Origin: Acidimicrobiales bacterium
Lineage (GTDB): Bacteria > Actinomycetota > Acidimicrobiia > Acidimicrobiales > SKKL01
Direction: 5' to 3'
Assembly: GCA_034521975.1 (NCBI GenBank)
Contig: JAXHLR010000009.1
Coordinates: forward strand, 147,784 to 211,783
Length of the DNA stretch: 64,000 nt
This document shows positions 29,989-37,792 of this stretch, in pieces (the first letter of the stretch is position 1; every line of letters starts with the position of its first letter). The notes under the pieces were generated by a model that was not told where the DNA came from, did no database searches, and saw nothing but the letters and a program-made list of their open reading frames with translations. Made by a program: the position numbers and the translations under genes.

Positions 29989-30698
29989 CCGTCGCCGTCG
30001 ATTGCACCACCACGGTCGGGCCCATCACCGTGCACGCCCGCTTCACCGCCGACACTGGGATCACCGCGCTGTTCGGCCCGTCCGGCGCGGGCAAGAGCGT
30101 GACCTTGGCGACGATCGCCGGACTGCTGCGCCCGACCGCGGGCACGGTGGTGCTCGAAGGGACCACGGTGGCCGATCCCGCGAAGCGTGTCCACGTCCCC
30201 ACCCAGGACCGGCACCTCGGCATGGTGTTCCAGGAGGCAGCGCTGCTCCCCCACCGCAGCCCGCTCGACAACGTCGCCCTCGCGGTGTCGGGCAGCGACA
30301 ACCGTGCCGAGCGCAGGGAGCAGGCCCGGCGATGGCTCGACCGGGTGCATGCCTCCCACCTCGCGACCGTGTCGACCAGCGGGCTCTCGGGCGGTGAGCA
30401 ACAGCGCGTCGCCCTCGCCCGTGCACTGGCCGGCGAGCCCAGGACCCTCCTGCTCGACGAGCCGTTCACCGCCCTCGACCAGCCCACCCGCGAGTCGTTG
30501 CGCGAGCTGGTCGCCAGCCTGGTGAGCGAGACCGGCACCACCGCCCTCGTGGTCACCCACGACATCGCCGACATCGCCGCACTTGCCGACAGGGTCGTCG
30601 TCTACGAGCCGGGGCGGACCATCGCGACCCACGATCTGCACCGTCGACGGCCCGACCACCACCGGGAGCTGGTCGAGCTGCTCGGGCTCGGGCCCTGA
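29985..30698 (+). CDS. modC: Molybdate ABC transporter ATP-binding protein
   Basis: A 237-residue ABC ATPase. Walker A is GPSGAGKS, the signature is SGLSGGEQQRVALARALA, Walker B is LLLDEPFTALD, and the switch is VVTHD. It ends soon after the nucleotide-binding domain, so the C-terminal molybdate-binding (TOBE/MOP) domain of classical ModC is missing. Sensing may instead be done by the regulator with the binding-protein-like domain at the start of the operon. Confidence 0.92.
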   Translation: MTVAVDCTTTVGPITVHARFTADTGITALFGPSGAGKSVTLATIAGLLRPTAGTVVLEGTTVADPAKRVHVPTQDRHLGMVFQEAALLPHRSPLDNVALAVSGSDNRAERREQARRWLDRVHASHLATVSTSGLSGGEQQRVALARALAGEPRTLLLDEPFTALDQPTRESLRELVASLVSETGTTALVVTHDIADIAALADRVVVYEPGRTIATHDLHRRRPDHHRELVELLGLGP

Positions 30699-30744
30699 TC
30701 CCCCGCCCCTTCCCCTGCGCGGCCCCGGGTGCGAGACTGATCCC

Positions 30745-31221
30745 ATGCCCGATGCTGCAACCACCCCACCGGCAACACTCGACCAGCGCACCGCGGCCCA
30801 GGTCAAGGCGCGACGGGAACGGTTGCGGTCCACCGAGGAGCACCTGGCGTCGGCCGCGGCCGCTCCGTTCCCCGGCCGGCTCGACCTGTGGTGGGCGGGG
30901 GTGGCCAATGCCGCCACCGAGCTCGCATCGATGTTCGAGCACCACGTCCACGACACCGAAGGCACCGAAGGCCTGTTCTCCGAGATCGAGGCCGCGGCCC
31001 CCCGCCTGGCCAACGACGTGTCCAAGCTCCGCTCCGACCACCGCGAGATCGAGCGCGCGCTCGAGAGGTTGACCGCGTCGACGCCGCCACGGACTCCGGA
31101 CGAGGTCTCCGCGGCGCGCGAGGCGATCCTGCAGGTGCTCTCCCGGCTGGCCCGACATCGCTTCGCCGGGTCCGATCTGCTCTACCAGGCCTACCAGGTC
31201 GACATCGGCGCCATGGACTGA
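30745..31221 (+). CDS. Helical protein, possible hemerythrin-like
   Basis: A 158-residue protein, largely helical. The segment MFEHHVHDTEGTEGLFSEI and later SDHREIERALERL and ARHRFAGSDLLYQAYQ place His and Glu as in hemerythrin/HHE four-helix bundles, but the full ligand set is not clear. It stands alone downstream of modC with a 46-bp spacer. A di-iron or other metal role is tentative. Confidence 0.6.
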   Translation: MPDAATTPPATLDQRTAAQVKARRERLRSTEEHLASAAAAPFPGRLDLWWAGVANAATELASMFEHHVHDTEGTEGLFSEIEAAAPRLANDVSKLRSDHREIERALERLTASTPPRTPDEVSAAREAILQVLSRLARHRFAGSDLLYQAYQVDIGAMD

Positions 31222-31354
31222 TCGCGTCGCGCCGGTCGCCTGTCCATCGGACGGGGAGCGATCCATCCCCCGGCCGCTACGCTGCGGCCCGAGGCCCCGG
31301 CCAACTGGTCGCAGGCCGTCCGTGTCCGCTCTGCTTCGGAGGAACCCACCAGCC

Positions 31355-31780
31355 ATGGCCACCACCCGCAACGCATCCACCCACTGGGAAGGCCCGCTCG
31401 CCGAGGGCTCCGGTCAGGTCACCATGAAGTCCTCGGAGATCGGAACCTTCGACGTGTCGTGGCCGTCGAGGGCCGAGGAGCCCAACGGCCGCACCAGCCC
31501 CGAGGAGCTCATCGCCGCCGCCCACTCGTCGTGCTTCTCGATGGCCCTGTCGGCGGCGCTCGGCAAAGCCGGCAACCCGCCCGAATCGCTCGACACCTCG
31601 GCCGCGGTCACCTTCCAGCCCGGCGAGGGCATCACCGGCATCCACATCACGGTGCGGGGCAAGGTCCCGGGCATCTCCGCCGAGGACTTCACCGAAGCCG
31701 CCGAGGGCGCCAAGAGCAACTGTCCGGTCAGCCAGGCGCTCACCGGCACCACCATCACCCTCGAGGCCACCCTGGCCTGA
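31355..31780 (+). CDS. OsmC/Ohr family peroxiredoxin
   Basis: A 141-residue protein of the OsmC family, which reduces organic hydroperoxides with a pair of Cys. Both are present: the first in AAHSSCFSMALSAALG and the second in KSNCPVSQALTG. The N-terminal ASTHWEGPLAEGSGQVTMKS is typical of the OsmC subgroup. ATG at 31355 follows GGAGG with a 12-base spacing. It is a single gene, cytosolic, probably stress induced. Confidence 0.9.
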   Translation: MATTRNASTHWEGPLAEGSGQVTMKSSEIGTFDVSWPSRAEEPNGRTSPEELIAAAHSSCFSMALSAALGKAGNPPESLDTSAAVTFQPGEGITGIHITVRGKVPGISAEDFTEAAEGAKSNCPVSQALTGTTITLEATLA

Positions 31781-31922
31781 TCAGCTCGCTTGGTCGGGAC
31801 CGTCGCCGACCGGGGTCAAGGGCCGGCCGCACAGACGGGTGAGTTCCCCGGCGGGCAGGTTCGGGGGCGCGGCCCCCGCCCAGGTGGGGCCCTCGCCACT
31901 GGTGCCTAGGATCGACGCCGTG

Positions 31923-33212
31923 ATGAACATCTTCGTCCTGGGCCTCGACGAACCCAATCGGGTGCTGCTCGAGGCCCTCCCCGGTAGCGGAGACCGCTAT
32001 CGCTTCCATCCGCTGCTCGACCACGACACGATCCGCGGGGTCGAGGAGTTCGCCGTCGAGGAGTGGCTGGACCGGTGCCGCGCCACCCTCGATGCCTTCG
32101 GGGGCAGCGTCGATGGCATCGTGTCGTTCTGGGACTTCCCGGTGACCGAGATGGCGGCGATCCTCTGCGCCGAGCGGGGACTGCCGAGCCCATCGCTCGA
32201 CGCGGTGCTGCGTTGCCAGCACAAGTACTGGAGCCGGCTCGTCCAGCGTGACTGCATCCCCGAGCACACGCCGGCCTTCGCCGCCTTCGACCCCTTCGAC
32301 GACACGGCGATGCGCACGCTCGATCTCGAGTTCCCCTACTGGGTGAAGCCGGTGCGCTCGTTTCGCTCCCACCTCGGGTTCCGCATTGGGTCCGAGAGCG
32401 CGATCGAGCCCGCCCTCCTCGAGATCCGCAACGGCATCGACCGCATCAGCGAGCCGCTCGAGTGGCTGCTCGATCAGGTCGAGACACCACCGGAGGTCAG
32501 CGCCCTGGCTGCGCACGCGTGCATCGCCGAGCAGCTCATCTCGGGCCACCAGTGCACGCTCGAGGGCTATGTCCACCGCGGCACGGTGCACTCCTACGGC
32601 GTGGTCGACTCGTTCCGGGCACCCAACCGCAGCACCTTCACTCGCTACCAGTACCCGTCCCACCTGCCCGAGGTCGTCCAGGACCGCATGTACGAGGTGA
32701 CGGCCACGGTGCTAGCCGCCACCGGCTACGACCACGGCGCCTTCAACGTCGAGTTCTTCTACGATGCTGACGCCGACCATCTGTGGCTGCTCGAGATCAA
32801 TTGCCGTGCGTCGCAGTCCCACGGAGACCTGTTCGCGAAGGTCGACGGGGTGGCCAACCTCAAGGTGGTCGTCGACCTCGGGGTCGGCCAGGAGCCCGAG
32901 ATGCCCAGCGGCGCCGGTGAGTACGCGTGCGCGGCCAAGTTCTTCCTGCGCTGCTGGCACGACGCCACCGTCATGTCGGTGCCGACGCCAGAGGAGATCG
33001 CCGCCCTCGAGGAGATCGTGCCGGGGACCTCGATCCACCTGCACGTCACCGCCGGCGACCGGCTGTCCGAACTACCCGACCAGGACAGCTACAGTTTCGA
33101 GCTCGGCGAGGTGCACGTCGGAGCCGACACCGACGCGGACCTGCGGCACAAGTTCGAGGCGTGCGAACGTGCCCTGGGGATCGCTCTCGTCGAAGAAGGA
33201 GAAGACTGGTGA
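31923..33212 (+). CDS. ATP-grasp domain protein
   Basis: A 429-residue protein with an ATP-grasp fold: an N-terminal pre-ATP-grasp domain (residues ~1-95), the Lys contacts in CQHKYWSRL and FPYWVKPVRSF, and the metal-binding acidic residues of AFNVEFFYDADADHLWLLEINCRAS. ATP-grasp enzymes join a carboxylate to an amine or thiol through an acyl phosphate. A C-terminal ~110-residue domain is separate. Its stop overlaps the next gene as GTGA. Substrate is unknown, but coupling to the CocE/NonD hydrolase suggests a ligase-hydrolase pair on an amide or peptide. Confidence 0.85.
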   Translation: MNIFVLGLDEPNRVLLEALPGSGDRYRFHPLLDHDTIRGVEEFAVEEWLDRCRATLDAFGGSVDGIVSFWDFPVTEMAAILCAERGLPSPSLDAVLRCQHKYWSRLVQRDCIPEHTPAFAAFDPFDDTAMRTLDLEFPYWVKPVRSFRSHLGFRIGSESAIEPALLEIRNGIDRISEPLEWLLDQVETPPEVSALAAHACIAEQLISGHQCTLEGYVHRGTVHSYGVVDSFRAPNRSTFTRYQYPSHLPEVVQDRMYEVTATVLAATGYDHGAFNVEFFYDADADHLWLLEINCRASQSHGDLFAKVDGVANLKVVVDLGVGQEPEMPSGAGEYACAAKFFLRCWHDATVMSVPTPEEIAALEEIVPGTSIHLHVTAGDRLSELPDQDSYSFELGEVHVGADTDADLRHKFEACERALGIALVEEGEDW

Positions 33213-35230
33213 AGGTCATCGACTCGTTCCCGCGCCGGGTGGAGGTCCACGAGCACGTGTGGATCCCGATGTCTGACGGGTGCCGTCTGGCGGCGAGGAT
33301 CTGGTTGCCCGAGAGCGCCGAGCGCGACCCGGTGCCGGCGGTGCTCGAGTACATCCCCTACCGCAAGCGCGACAGCACCAGGACCCGCGACGCCATCACC
33401 CATCCCTACCTCGCCGGGCACGGCTACGCCGCGGTGCGGGTCGACATGCGCGGCAGTGGCGACAGCGACGGCCTGCTCGACGACGAGTACCTCGAGCTCG
33501 AACAACGCGATGCCCTCGAGGTCATGGCCTGGCTCGCCGACCAGACGTGGTGCACCGGTTCAGTCGGCATGATGGGCAAGTCGTGGGGCGGGTTCAACGC
33601 CTTGCAGCTGGCCGCGCTGCAGCCGCCCGAGCTCAAGGCGATCGTCGCGGTGGCGGCCACCGACGACCGCTACGCCGACGACGTCCACTACATGGGGGGC
33701 TGCCTGCTCGGCGACAACCTCTCGTGGGGGTCGGTCATGTTCGCCTACAACTCGTGCCCGCCCGACCCCGAGCTGGTCGGCGACTCCTGGCGCGAACAGT
33801 GGCTCGAACGCCTCGAGCACGACCGTCCGTGGGTCGACCTGTGGCTCGAGCACCAGCGCCGGGACGACTACTGGAAGCACGGGTCGGTGTGCGAGGACTT
33901 CTCGGCCATCGAATGCCCGGTCATGATCGTGAGCGGGTGGGCCGACGGCTACTCCAACGCGGTCTTCCGCCTGGTCGAGAACCTCGAGGTCCCCCGCCTG
34001 GGCCTCATCGGACCGTGGAGCCACAAGTACCCCCACCTCGGGATCCCCGGTCCCGCCATCGGGTTCCTCCAGGAGATGGTCAGTTGGTGGGACCGGTGGC
34101 TCAAGGGGGTCGACAACGGCATGGACCGCGAACCGGTGCTGCGGACCTGGATGCAGGACAGCGTGCCTCCGATCACCCGCTACGACATGCGGCCCGGGCG
34201 GTGGGTCGCCGAGGACTCGTGGCCGACCCCCAACGTCACCCCGACCACGCTGGCGCTGGCACCCTCGCGACTGGTCGACGAGGGCGACGAGGGCGAGCCC
34301 GTCGAGCTCACGGTGCAGTCACCGCTGTCGATCGGCCTCTTCGCCGGCAAGTGGTGCTCCTATTCGGCGACCCCTGACCTCCCCCATGACCAGCGCGAGG
34401 AGGACGGCGGGGCCCTGGTCTTCGACAGCGACCCGCTCGACGAGCCGCTCGAGCTGCTCGGGGCGCCGATGGTCGAGCTCGACGTGGCGGCCAACCGCCC
34501 GGTCGCCATGGTGGCGGTTCGGCTCTCCGATGTCGCCCCCGACGACAAGGCCACCCGTGTCACCTACGGCCTGCTGAACCTCACCCATCGCGACAGCCAC
34601 GAGCACCCGACCCCGCTCGAGCCCGGTCATCGCTACCGCGTGAGCGTGCAGCTCAACGACATCGCCGCGGTGTTCCCCGCCGGACATCGGCTCCGGATCG
34701 CCATCTCCACCTCGTACTGGCCGTTGGCCTGGCCGCCCCCCGAACCGGTGCGCCTCAGCGTGATGACCGGGTCCAGCTCGGTCACGTTGCCGGTCCGTGA
34801 GCCTCGTGAGAGCGACGCCCGGCTCCGTCCGTACGAGCCGCCGGAAGGGGCGCCTCCGATCGACACCCACGTGGTCGAGCCCGGTCACCACACCTGGCGC
34901 GTGATCCGCGACCTGGCCATCGACCAGTCCACGCTCGAGGTCGTCAAGGACGAGGGGACCGTGCACATCGACGAGATCGACCTCGATCTCCTCGACCAGA
35001 CGTGGGAGTGGTACCGCAGCACCGGATCGGACTTCACCTCGCTCGAAGGCGAGACCACCTCGGTCCGCGGGTTCGCCAGGGGCGACTGGTCGGTGCGGAC
35101 GGTCACCAACACCAAGCTCACCGCCGATGCCACCCACTTCAGGGTGCGTTCGACGCTCGACGCCTACGAGGACGACACCCGCATCTTCAGCCGCAACTGG
35201 GACCGAACCGTGGCCCGAGACCTGCTCTGA
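33209..35230 (+). CDS. CocE/NonD family hydrolase (peptidase S15 like)
   Basis: A 673-residue serine hydrolase. The N-terminal alpha/beta domain has RVDMRGSGDSDG, the nucleophile elbow GKSWGGF, a cap region, and GPWSHKYPH with the catalytic His; the C-terminal jelly roll of X-Pro dipeptidyl-peptidases begins near residue 400 (LVFDSDPLDEPLELLGAPMVELDV). Members hydrolyse esters and amides such as cocaine, glutaryl-cephalosporins or X-Pro peptides. The GTG follows AAGGAG and overlaps the ATP-grasp stop. Residues ~560-673 extend beyond the usual end and are of unknown role. Confidence 0.9.
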   Translation: MKVIDSFPRRVEVHEHVWIPMSDGCRLAARIWLPESAERDPVPAVLEYIPYRKRDSTRTRDAITHPYLAGHGYAAVRVDMRGSGDSDGLLDDEYLELEQRDALEVMAWLADQTWCTGSVGMMGKSWGGFNALQLAALQPPELKAIVAVAATDDRYADDVHYMGGCLLGDNLSWGSVMFAYNSCPPDPELVGDSWREQWLERLEHDRPWVDLWLEHQRRDDYWKHGSVCEDFSAIECPVMIVSGWADGYSNAVFRLVENLEVPRLGLIGPWSHKYPHLGIPGPAIGFLQEMVSWWDRWLKGVDNGMDREPVLRTWMQDSVPPITRYDMRPGRWVAEDSWPTPNVTPTTLALAPSRLVDEGDEGEPVELTVQSPLSIGLFAGKWCSYSATPDLPHDQREEDGGALVFDSDPLDEPLELLGAPMVELDVAANRPVAMVAVRLSDVAPDDKATRVTYGLLNLTHRDSHEHPTPLEPGHRYRVSVQLNDIAAVFPAGHRLRIAISTSYWPLAWPPPEPVRLSVMTGSSSVTLPVREPRESDARLRPYEPPEGAPPIDTHVVEPGHHTWRVIRDLAIDQSTLEVVKDEGTVHIDEIDLDLLDQTWEWYRSTGSDFTSLEGETTSVRGFARGDWSVRTVTNTKLTADATHFRVRSTLDAYEDDTRIFSRNWDRTVARDLL

Positions 35231-35320
35231 CCTCGCCGTAGGTCTGCACCCGTGGACCGGGGCCGGATCACCGGCCATGATGGTCTCGGGGAACCCCACA
35301 CCCCTCACCGGAGGTGGTCC

Positions 35321-35752
35321 ATGTCCACGCTGCGTTCCATCCCTGCGCCCGTCGAAGCGCTGCTCGGCTCCGACGCGCTCGCCCACGTCATCACCACCAA
35401 CTCCGACGGGACACCCCAGGTGTCGGTGGTGTGGTGCGGGGTCCGCGAAGACGAGATCCAGTTCTGCACCGAGGAGGCCACCGCCAAGGTGCGCAACATC
35501 CGGCGCGAGCCCCGTGTGGTGCTCTCCATCGAGGACGAAGCCCGCAACGCCTCGGGAACCCAGCAGCACCTGGTGGTGCGAGGACGCGCCCGAGTGCTCG
35601 GTCCCGCCGATCAGGATCTGTGCGACGAGCTGTGCCGGGTCCATGTCGGCAGAGCCGATCATCCGCTCAACCTCAGCCGGTCGCCCACCGCGGTCACCGT
35701 GGCCGTCCAGGTCGACCGATTCGGTGGCAACGGCCCTTGGGTCACGTCCTGA
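35321..35752 (+). CDS. PPOX class F420-dependent enzyme
   Basis: A 143-residue split-barrel flavin/deazaflavin protein of the pyridoxamine-phosphate-oxidase-like family: LAHVITTNSDGTPQVSVVWCGV, then NIRREPRVVLSIEDE and HLVVRGRARVLG. Actinobacterial members of this size bind F420 or biliverdin/heme. The ATG has CCGGAGG upstream. Upstream of it GGCCGG-atca-CCGGCC (35261-35276) forms a small hairpin after the CocE gene. Confidence 0.8.
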   Translation: MSTLRSIPAPVEALLGSDALAHVITTNSDGTPQVSVVWCGVREDEIQFCTEEATAKVRNIRREPRVVLSIEDEARNASGTQQHLVVRGRARVLGPADQDLCDELCRVHVGRADHPLNLSRSPTAVTVAVQVDRFGGNGPWVTS

Positions 35753-35788
35753 CCGCGCCCTCGAGGGCGCAGCGATACCGTTCACCGC

Positions 35789-36211
35789 ATGAACCAGCCT
35801 GACCCCCCACGGCTCGAGGTGCGCGAGCTCGACCACGTGGTGCTGCGCTGCAACGACGTCGCCACGACCCTGTCGTGGTACCGGGATGTGCTGGGCCTCG
35901 ACGGCGTGCGCCTCGACGAGTGGGAGCGGGGCGACGCTCCGTTTCCCTCGGTCCGGGTCAACGCCGGCACGATCATCGACCTCGTCCCGGCCGGATGGGC
36001 ACCCACCGAGGGTCCGGTCACCACCGGCGGCCACCTCGACCACCTCTGCCTCACGTTCGCGCCCTTCGATGCCGACGCCCTGGTGGCCAGTGACCGCTTC
36101 CGGGTGCAGGAGGGTCCGGTCCCGCGGTTCGGGGCCCGGGGCGAGGCAACATCGGTGTACGTGCTCGATCCCGACGACACCGTCGTCGAGCTGCGCTGCT
36201 ATCCCGGCTGA
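35789..36211 (+). CDS. VOC family (glyoxalase/bleomycin resistance-like) protein
   Basis: A 140-residue protein with two beta-alpha-beta-beta-beta units of the vicinal oxygen chelate fold. Metal-site residues are seen in LDHVVLRCNDVATTLSWYRDVLG (His), LDHLCLTFAP (His) and DPDDTVVELRCYPG (Glu). Metal-dependent lyase, isomerase or dioxygenase activity is possible. Its 3' end overlaps the converging cupin gene by 13 bp. Confidence 0.87.
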   Translation: MNQPDPPRLEVRELDHVVLRCNDVATTLSWYRDVLGLDGVRLDEWERGDAPFPSVRVNAGTIIDLVPAGWAPTEGPVTTGGHLDHLCLTFAPFDADALVASDRFRVQEGPVPRFGARGEATSVYVLDPDDTVVELRCYPG

Positions 36212-36630
36212 TCGCTCCGGCGTTGCTGGATGCCGAGCGGGCTCCGGCGCCGGTGGATGCTGAGGTAGGTCAGGCCTCTCGGCCCGGCGGTGATGCTGCG
36301 GTGGGCGCCCCGGGGAACCAGCGCGAGGACATCGCCACGCAGGGGATGGACGTCGTCGTCGATCGTCAGCTCTCCGGTGCCCGACTGCACGAACACCAAC
36401 ACGTCGACGTCGGCGTTGACATGTCGGGCGATCTCGCCGCCGGGCGCGAGGCGGACGAGGTTGGCGTCGAGATCACCGCCGTGGGGCAGGCTCCATACGG
36501 CGCCACCCGCGCCACTGGCGGCTGCACCGAGGTCGACCACGACCGGGCCGATGGCGTCGGCCGTCTCGTCACCGCCGACCAGGTGCGCCCAGCACGGCGG
36601 GTCGCCCCCTTCGTCGTGGGGTGGGGTCAT
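36199..36630 (-). CDS. Single-domain cupin protein
   Basis: A 143-residue cupin with the core LAPGGEIARHVNADVDVLVFVQSGTGELTI and VLALVPRGAHRSITAG. His residues suit a metal. It overlaps the stop of the di-iron repair gene as ATGA, making it the third gene of the Rrf2 operon. A role in nitrosative or oxidative stress is inferred from position. Confidence 0.82.
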   Translation of the reverse strand: MTPPHDEGGDPPCWAHLVGGDETADAIGPVVVDLGAAASGAGGAVWSLPHGGDLDANLVRLAPGGEIARHVNADVDVLVFVQSGTGELTIDDDVHPLRGDVLALVPRGAHRSITAGPRGLTYLSIHRRRSPLGIQQRRSDQPG

Positions 36631-37346
36631 CGTGGGGTGGCGGCGAGGCGACGTTCGGCGTCGAGCACAGCGGGGAACAACAGGTTGTTCTCCTTGTGGA
36701 CGTGGAGATGGGTGTCAGCTTCCAGTTCGTCGAGCCCGGCGTAGAGCGCCTGGTAGCTGGCACAGCCATCGTCGGGGACAACGTAGTCGGCGGCGGTGGT
36801 GCGCAGCTCGGCGAGCAGCTCACCCGCCCGATCGTGCTCGGCCAGCATGACCGAGATGGGGTTGGCCAGGGTCCCGCAGTGGAACTGTGGTGGGGCGACG
36901 GCCGAGGTCAGCTCGCGGATCATGGGGAACAGGACCTGTTCCTCCTTGCGGAGGTGGGGCTCGAGGTCGGCCCTCAGCTCGTGCACCAGCCGTTCCACGT
37001 TCCCCAGCTCGGGGTGGCGCTCGCCGTGGACGCCGGCGACCTTGACCGCCAGGGCTTCGAGTCGCGGGAGCGCATCGTCCAGGTAGGCGTGGTGGGTCGC
37101 CTCGAGGTGGTCGACCAGCTCGCCGGGTCCCAGCTCGGCCCACTCGACGGGGGCCTCGGGCTCATCCACCGTGCTCAGCTGCTCGATGAGGGGATCGAGG
37201 CCGACCCCGGCCTCCTGGGCCGCGGCATCGAGGGTGCGCTGGCCGCCGCAGCAGTAGTCGAGTCCGAGCTGGTCGAGCAGTGGTGCCAGGGCCGGGCGAC
37301 GGGTGACCAGCTCACCGAGGGTGGTCTGGGGATCGATGATGGTCAT
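36627..37346 (-). CDS. ric: Iron-sulfur cluster repair di-iron protein (RIC/ScdA/YtfE family)
   Basis: A 239-residue protein. The N-terminal ScdA_N segment has LDQLGLDYCCGGQRTLDAAA with the CCGG motif, and the rest is a hemerythrin-like bundle with LEATHHAYL, ELRADLEPHLRKEEQVLFPMI, LAEHDRAGELL and THLHVHKENNLLFPAVL, giving the His/Glu ligands of the di-iron site. RIC proteins help restore Fe-S clusters damaged by nitric oxide or peroxide. The upstream Rrf2 regulator, often NO- or Fe-S-sensing, fits this job. Confidence 0.92.
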   Translation of the reverse strand: MTIIDPQTTLGELVTRRPALAPLLDQLGLDYCCGGQRTLDAAAQEAGVGLDPLIEQLSTVDEPEAPVEWAELGPGELVDHLEATHHAYLDDALPRLEALAVKVAGVHGERHPELGNVERLVHELRADLEPHLRKEEQVLFPMIRELTSAVAPPQFHCGTLANPISVMLAEHDRAGELLAELRTTAADYVVPDDGCASYQALYAGLDELEADTHLHVHKENNLLFPAVLDAERRLAATPR

Positions 37347-37370
37347 GGCAGGTGTTCCTTCGTGTGGTGG

Positions 37371-37778
37371 TCAGGTGGGCAACAGCGAGGCATCGGCCAC
37401 CGCGGTGGCGTCGAGCTCGTGACGCAGTTGGGAGCGCGCCCGTTGCCATGGCTGGTGCAGGGCGCAGGTGCCGGTCTCGTTGCAGGGCCGGTCGGCGAGG
37501 ACGCAGCGACCCGAGTCGGTGGGGCCCTCGACGGCTTCGATGACGGCCAGCACCGACACCGAGGACAGATCGCCGATCAGCGAGTAGCCACCGGTGGGCC
37601 CGGGATCGGAGCGGACCCAGCCGGCGCGTACCAGAGGCGTGGCGACCTGGGACACGAACCCTGCGGTGGAGTCGACCAGCAGGGCCAGCTCCGGGCCCTT
37701 GAGGCGGCGATCGCTGGCCGCGAGGACTCGCAGCATCCGCACGGCGAGGTCGCTCTTCCGGGTAACTTCCAGTCTCAC
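37371..37778 (-). CDS. Rrf2 family regulator (NsrR/IscR-like)
   Basis: A 135-residue winged helix regulator starting MRLEVTRKSDLAVRML. The three Cys expected for an Fe-S cluster are present as C-x6-C-x5-C (GRCVLADRPCNETGTC), between the spacings known for IscR and NsrR. It probably senses NO or Fe-S status and controls its own operon with ric and the cupin. It starts at a GTG with no ribosome site upstream and a TAGTCT/TTATAG box at -10 distance, so a leaderless transcript is likely. Confidence 0.88.
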   Translation of the reverse strand: MRLEVTRKSDLAVRMLRVLAASDRRLKGPELALLVDSTAGFVSQVATPLVRAGWVRSDPGPTGGYSLIGDLSSVSVLAVIEAVEGPTDSGRCVLADRPCNETGTCALHQPWQRARSQLRHELDATAVADASLLPT

Positions 37779-37789
37779 ACTATAAGACT
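37771..37789 (-). promoter_or_regulatory. Inverted repeat at the Rrf2 start, likely autoregulatory
   Basis: AGTCT (37771-37775) and AGACT (37785-37789) form a 5-bp inverted repeat with a 9-base spacer that spans the GTG start and the presumed -10 box. This placement suits a repressor site of the Rrf2 protein itself. Short arms make it tentative. Confidence 0.45.
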
Positions 37790-37792
37790 AGC

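Noticed and set aside
35261..35276. Rho-independent terminator after the CocE gene
   Set aside because: The stem is only 6 bp and no T-run follows. It is mentioned in the PPOX entry but not called as a terminator.
36627..37346. Hemerythrin as the call for this di-iron protein
   Set aside because: The ScdA_N segment with CCGG at the N terminus and the Rrf2 neighbour favour the iron-sulfur repair family over a generic hemerythrin.
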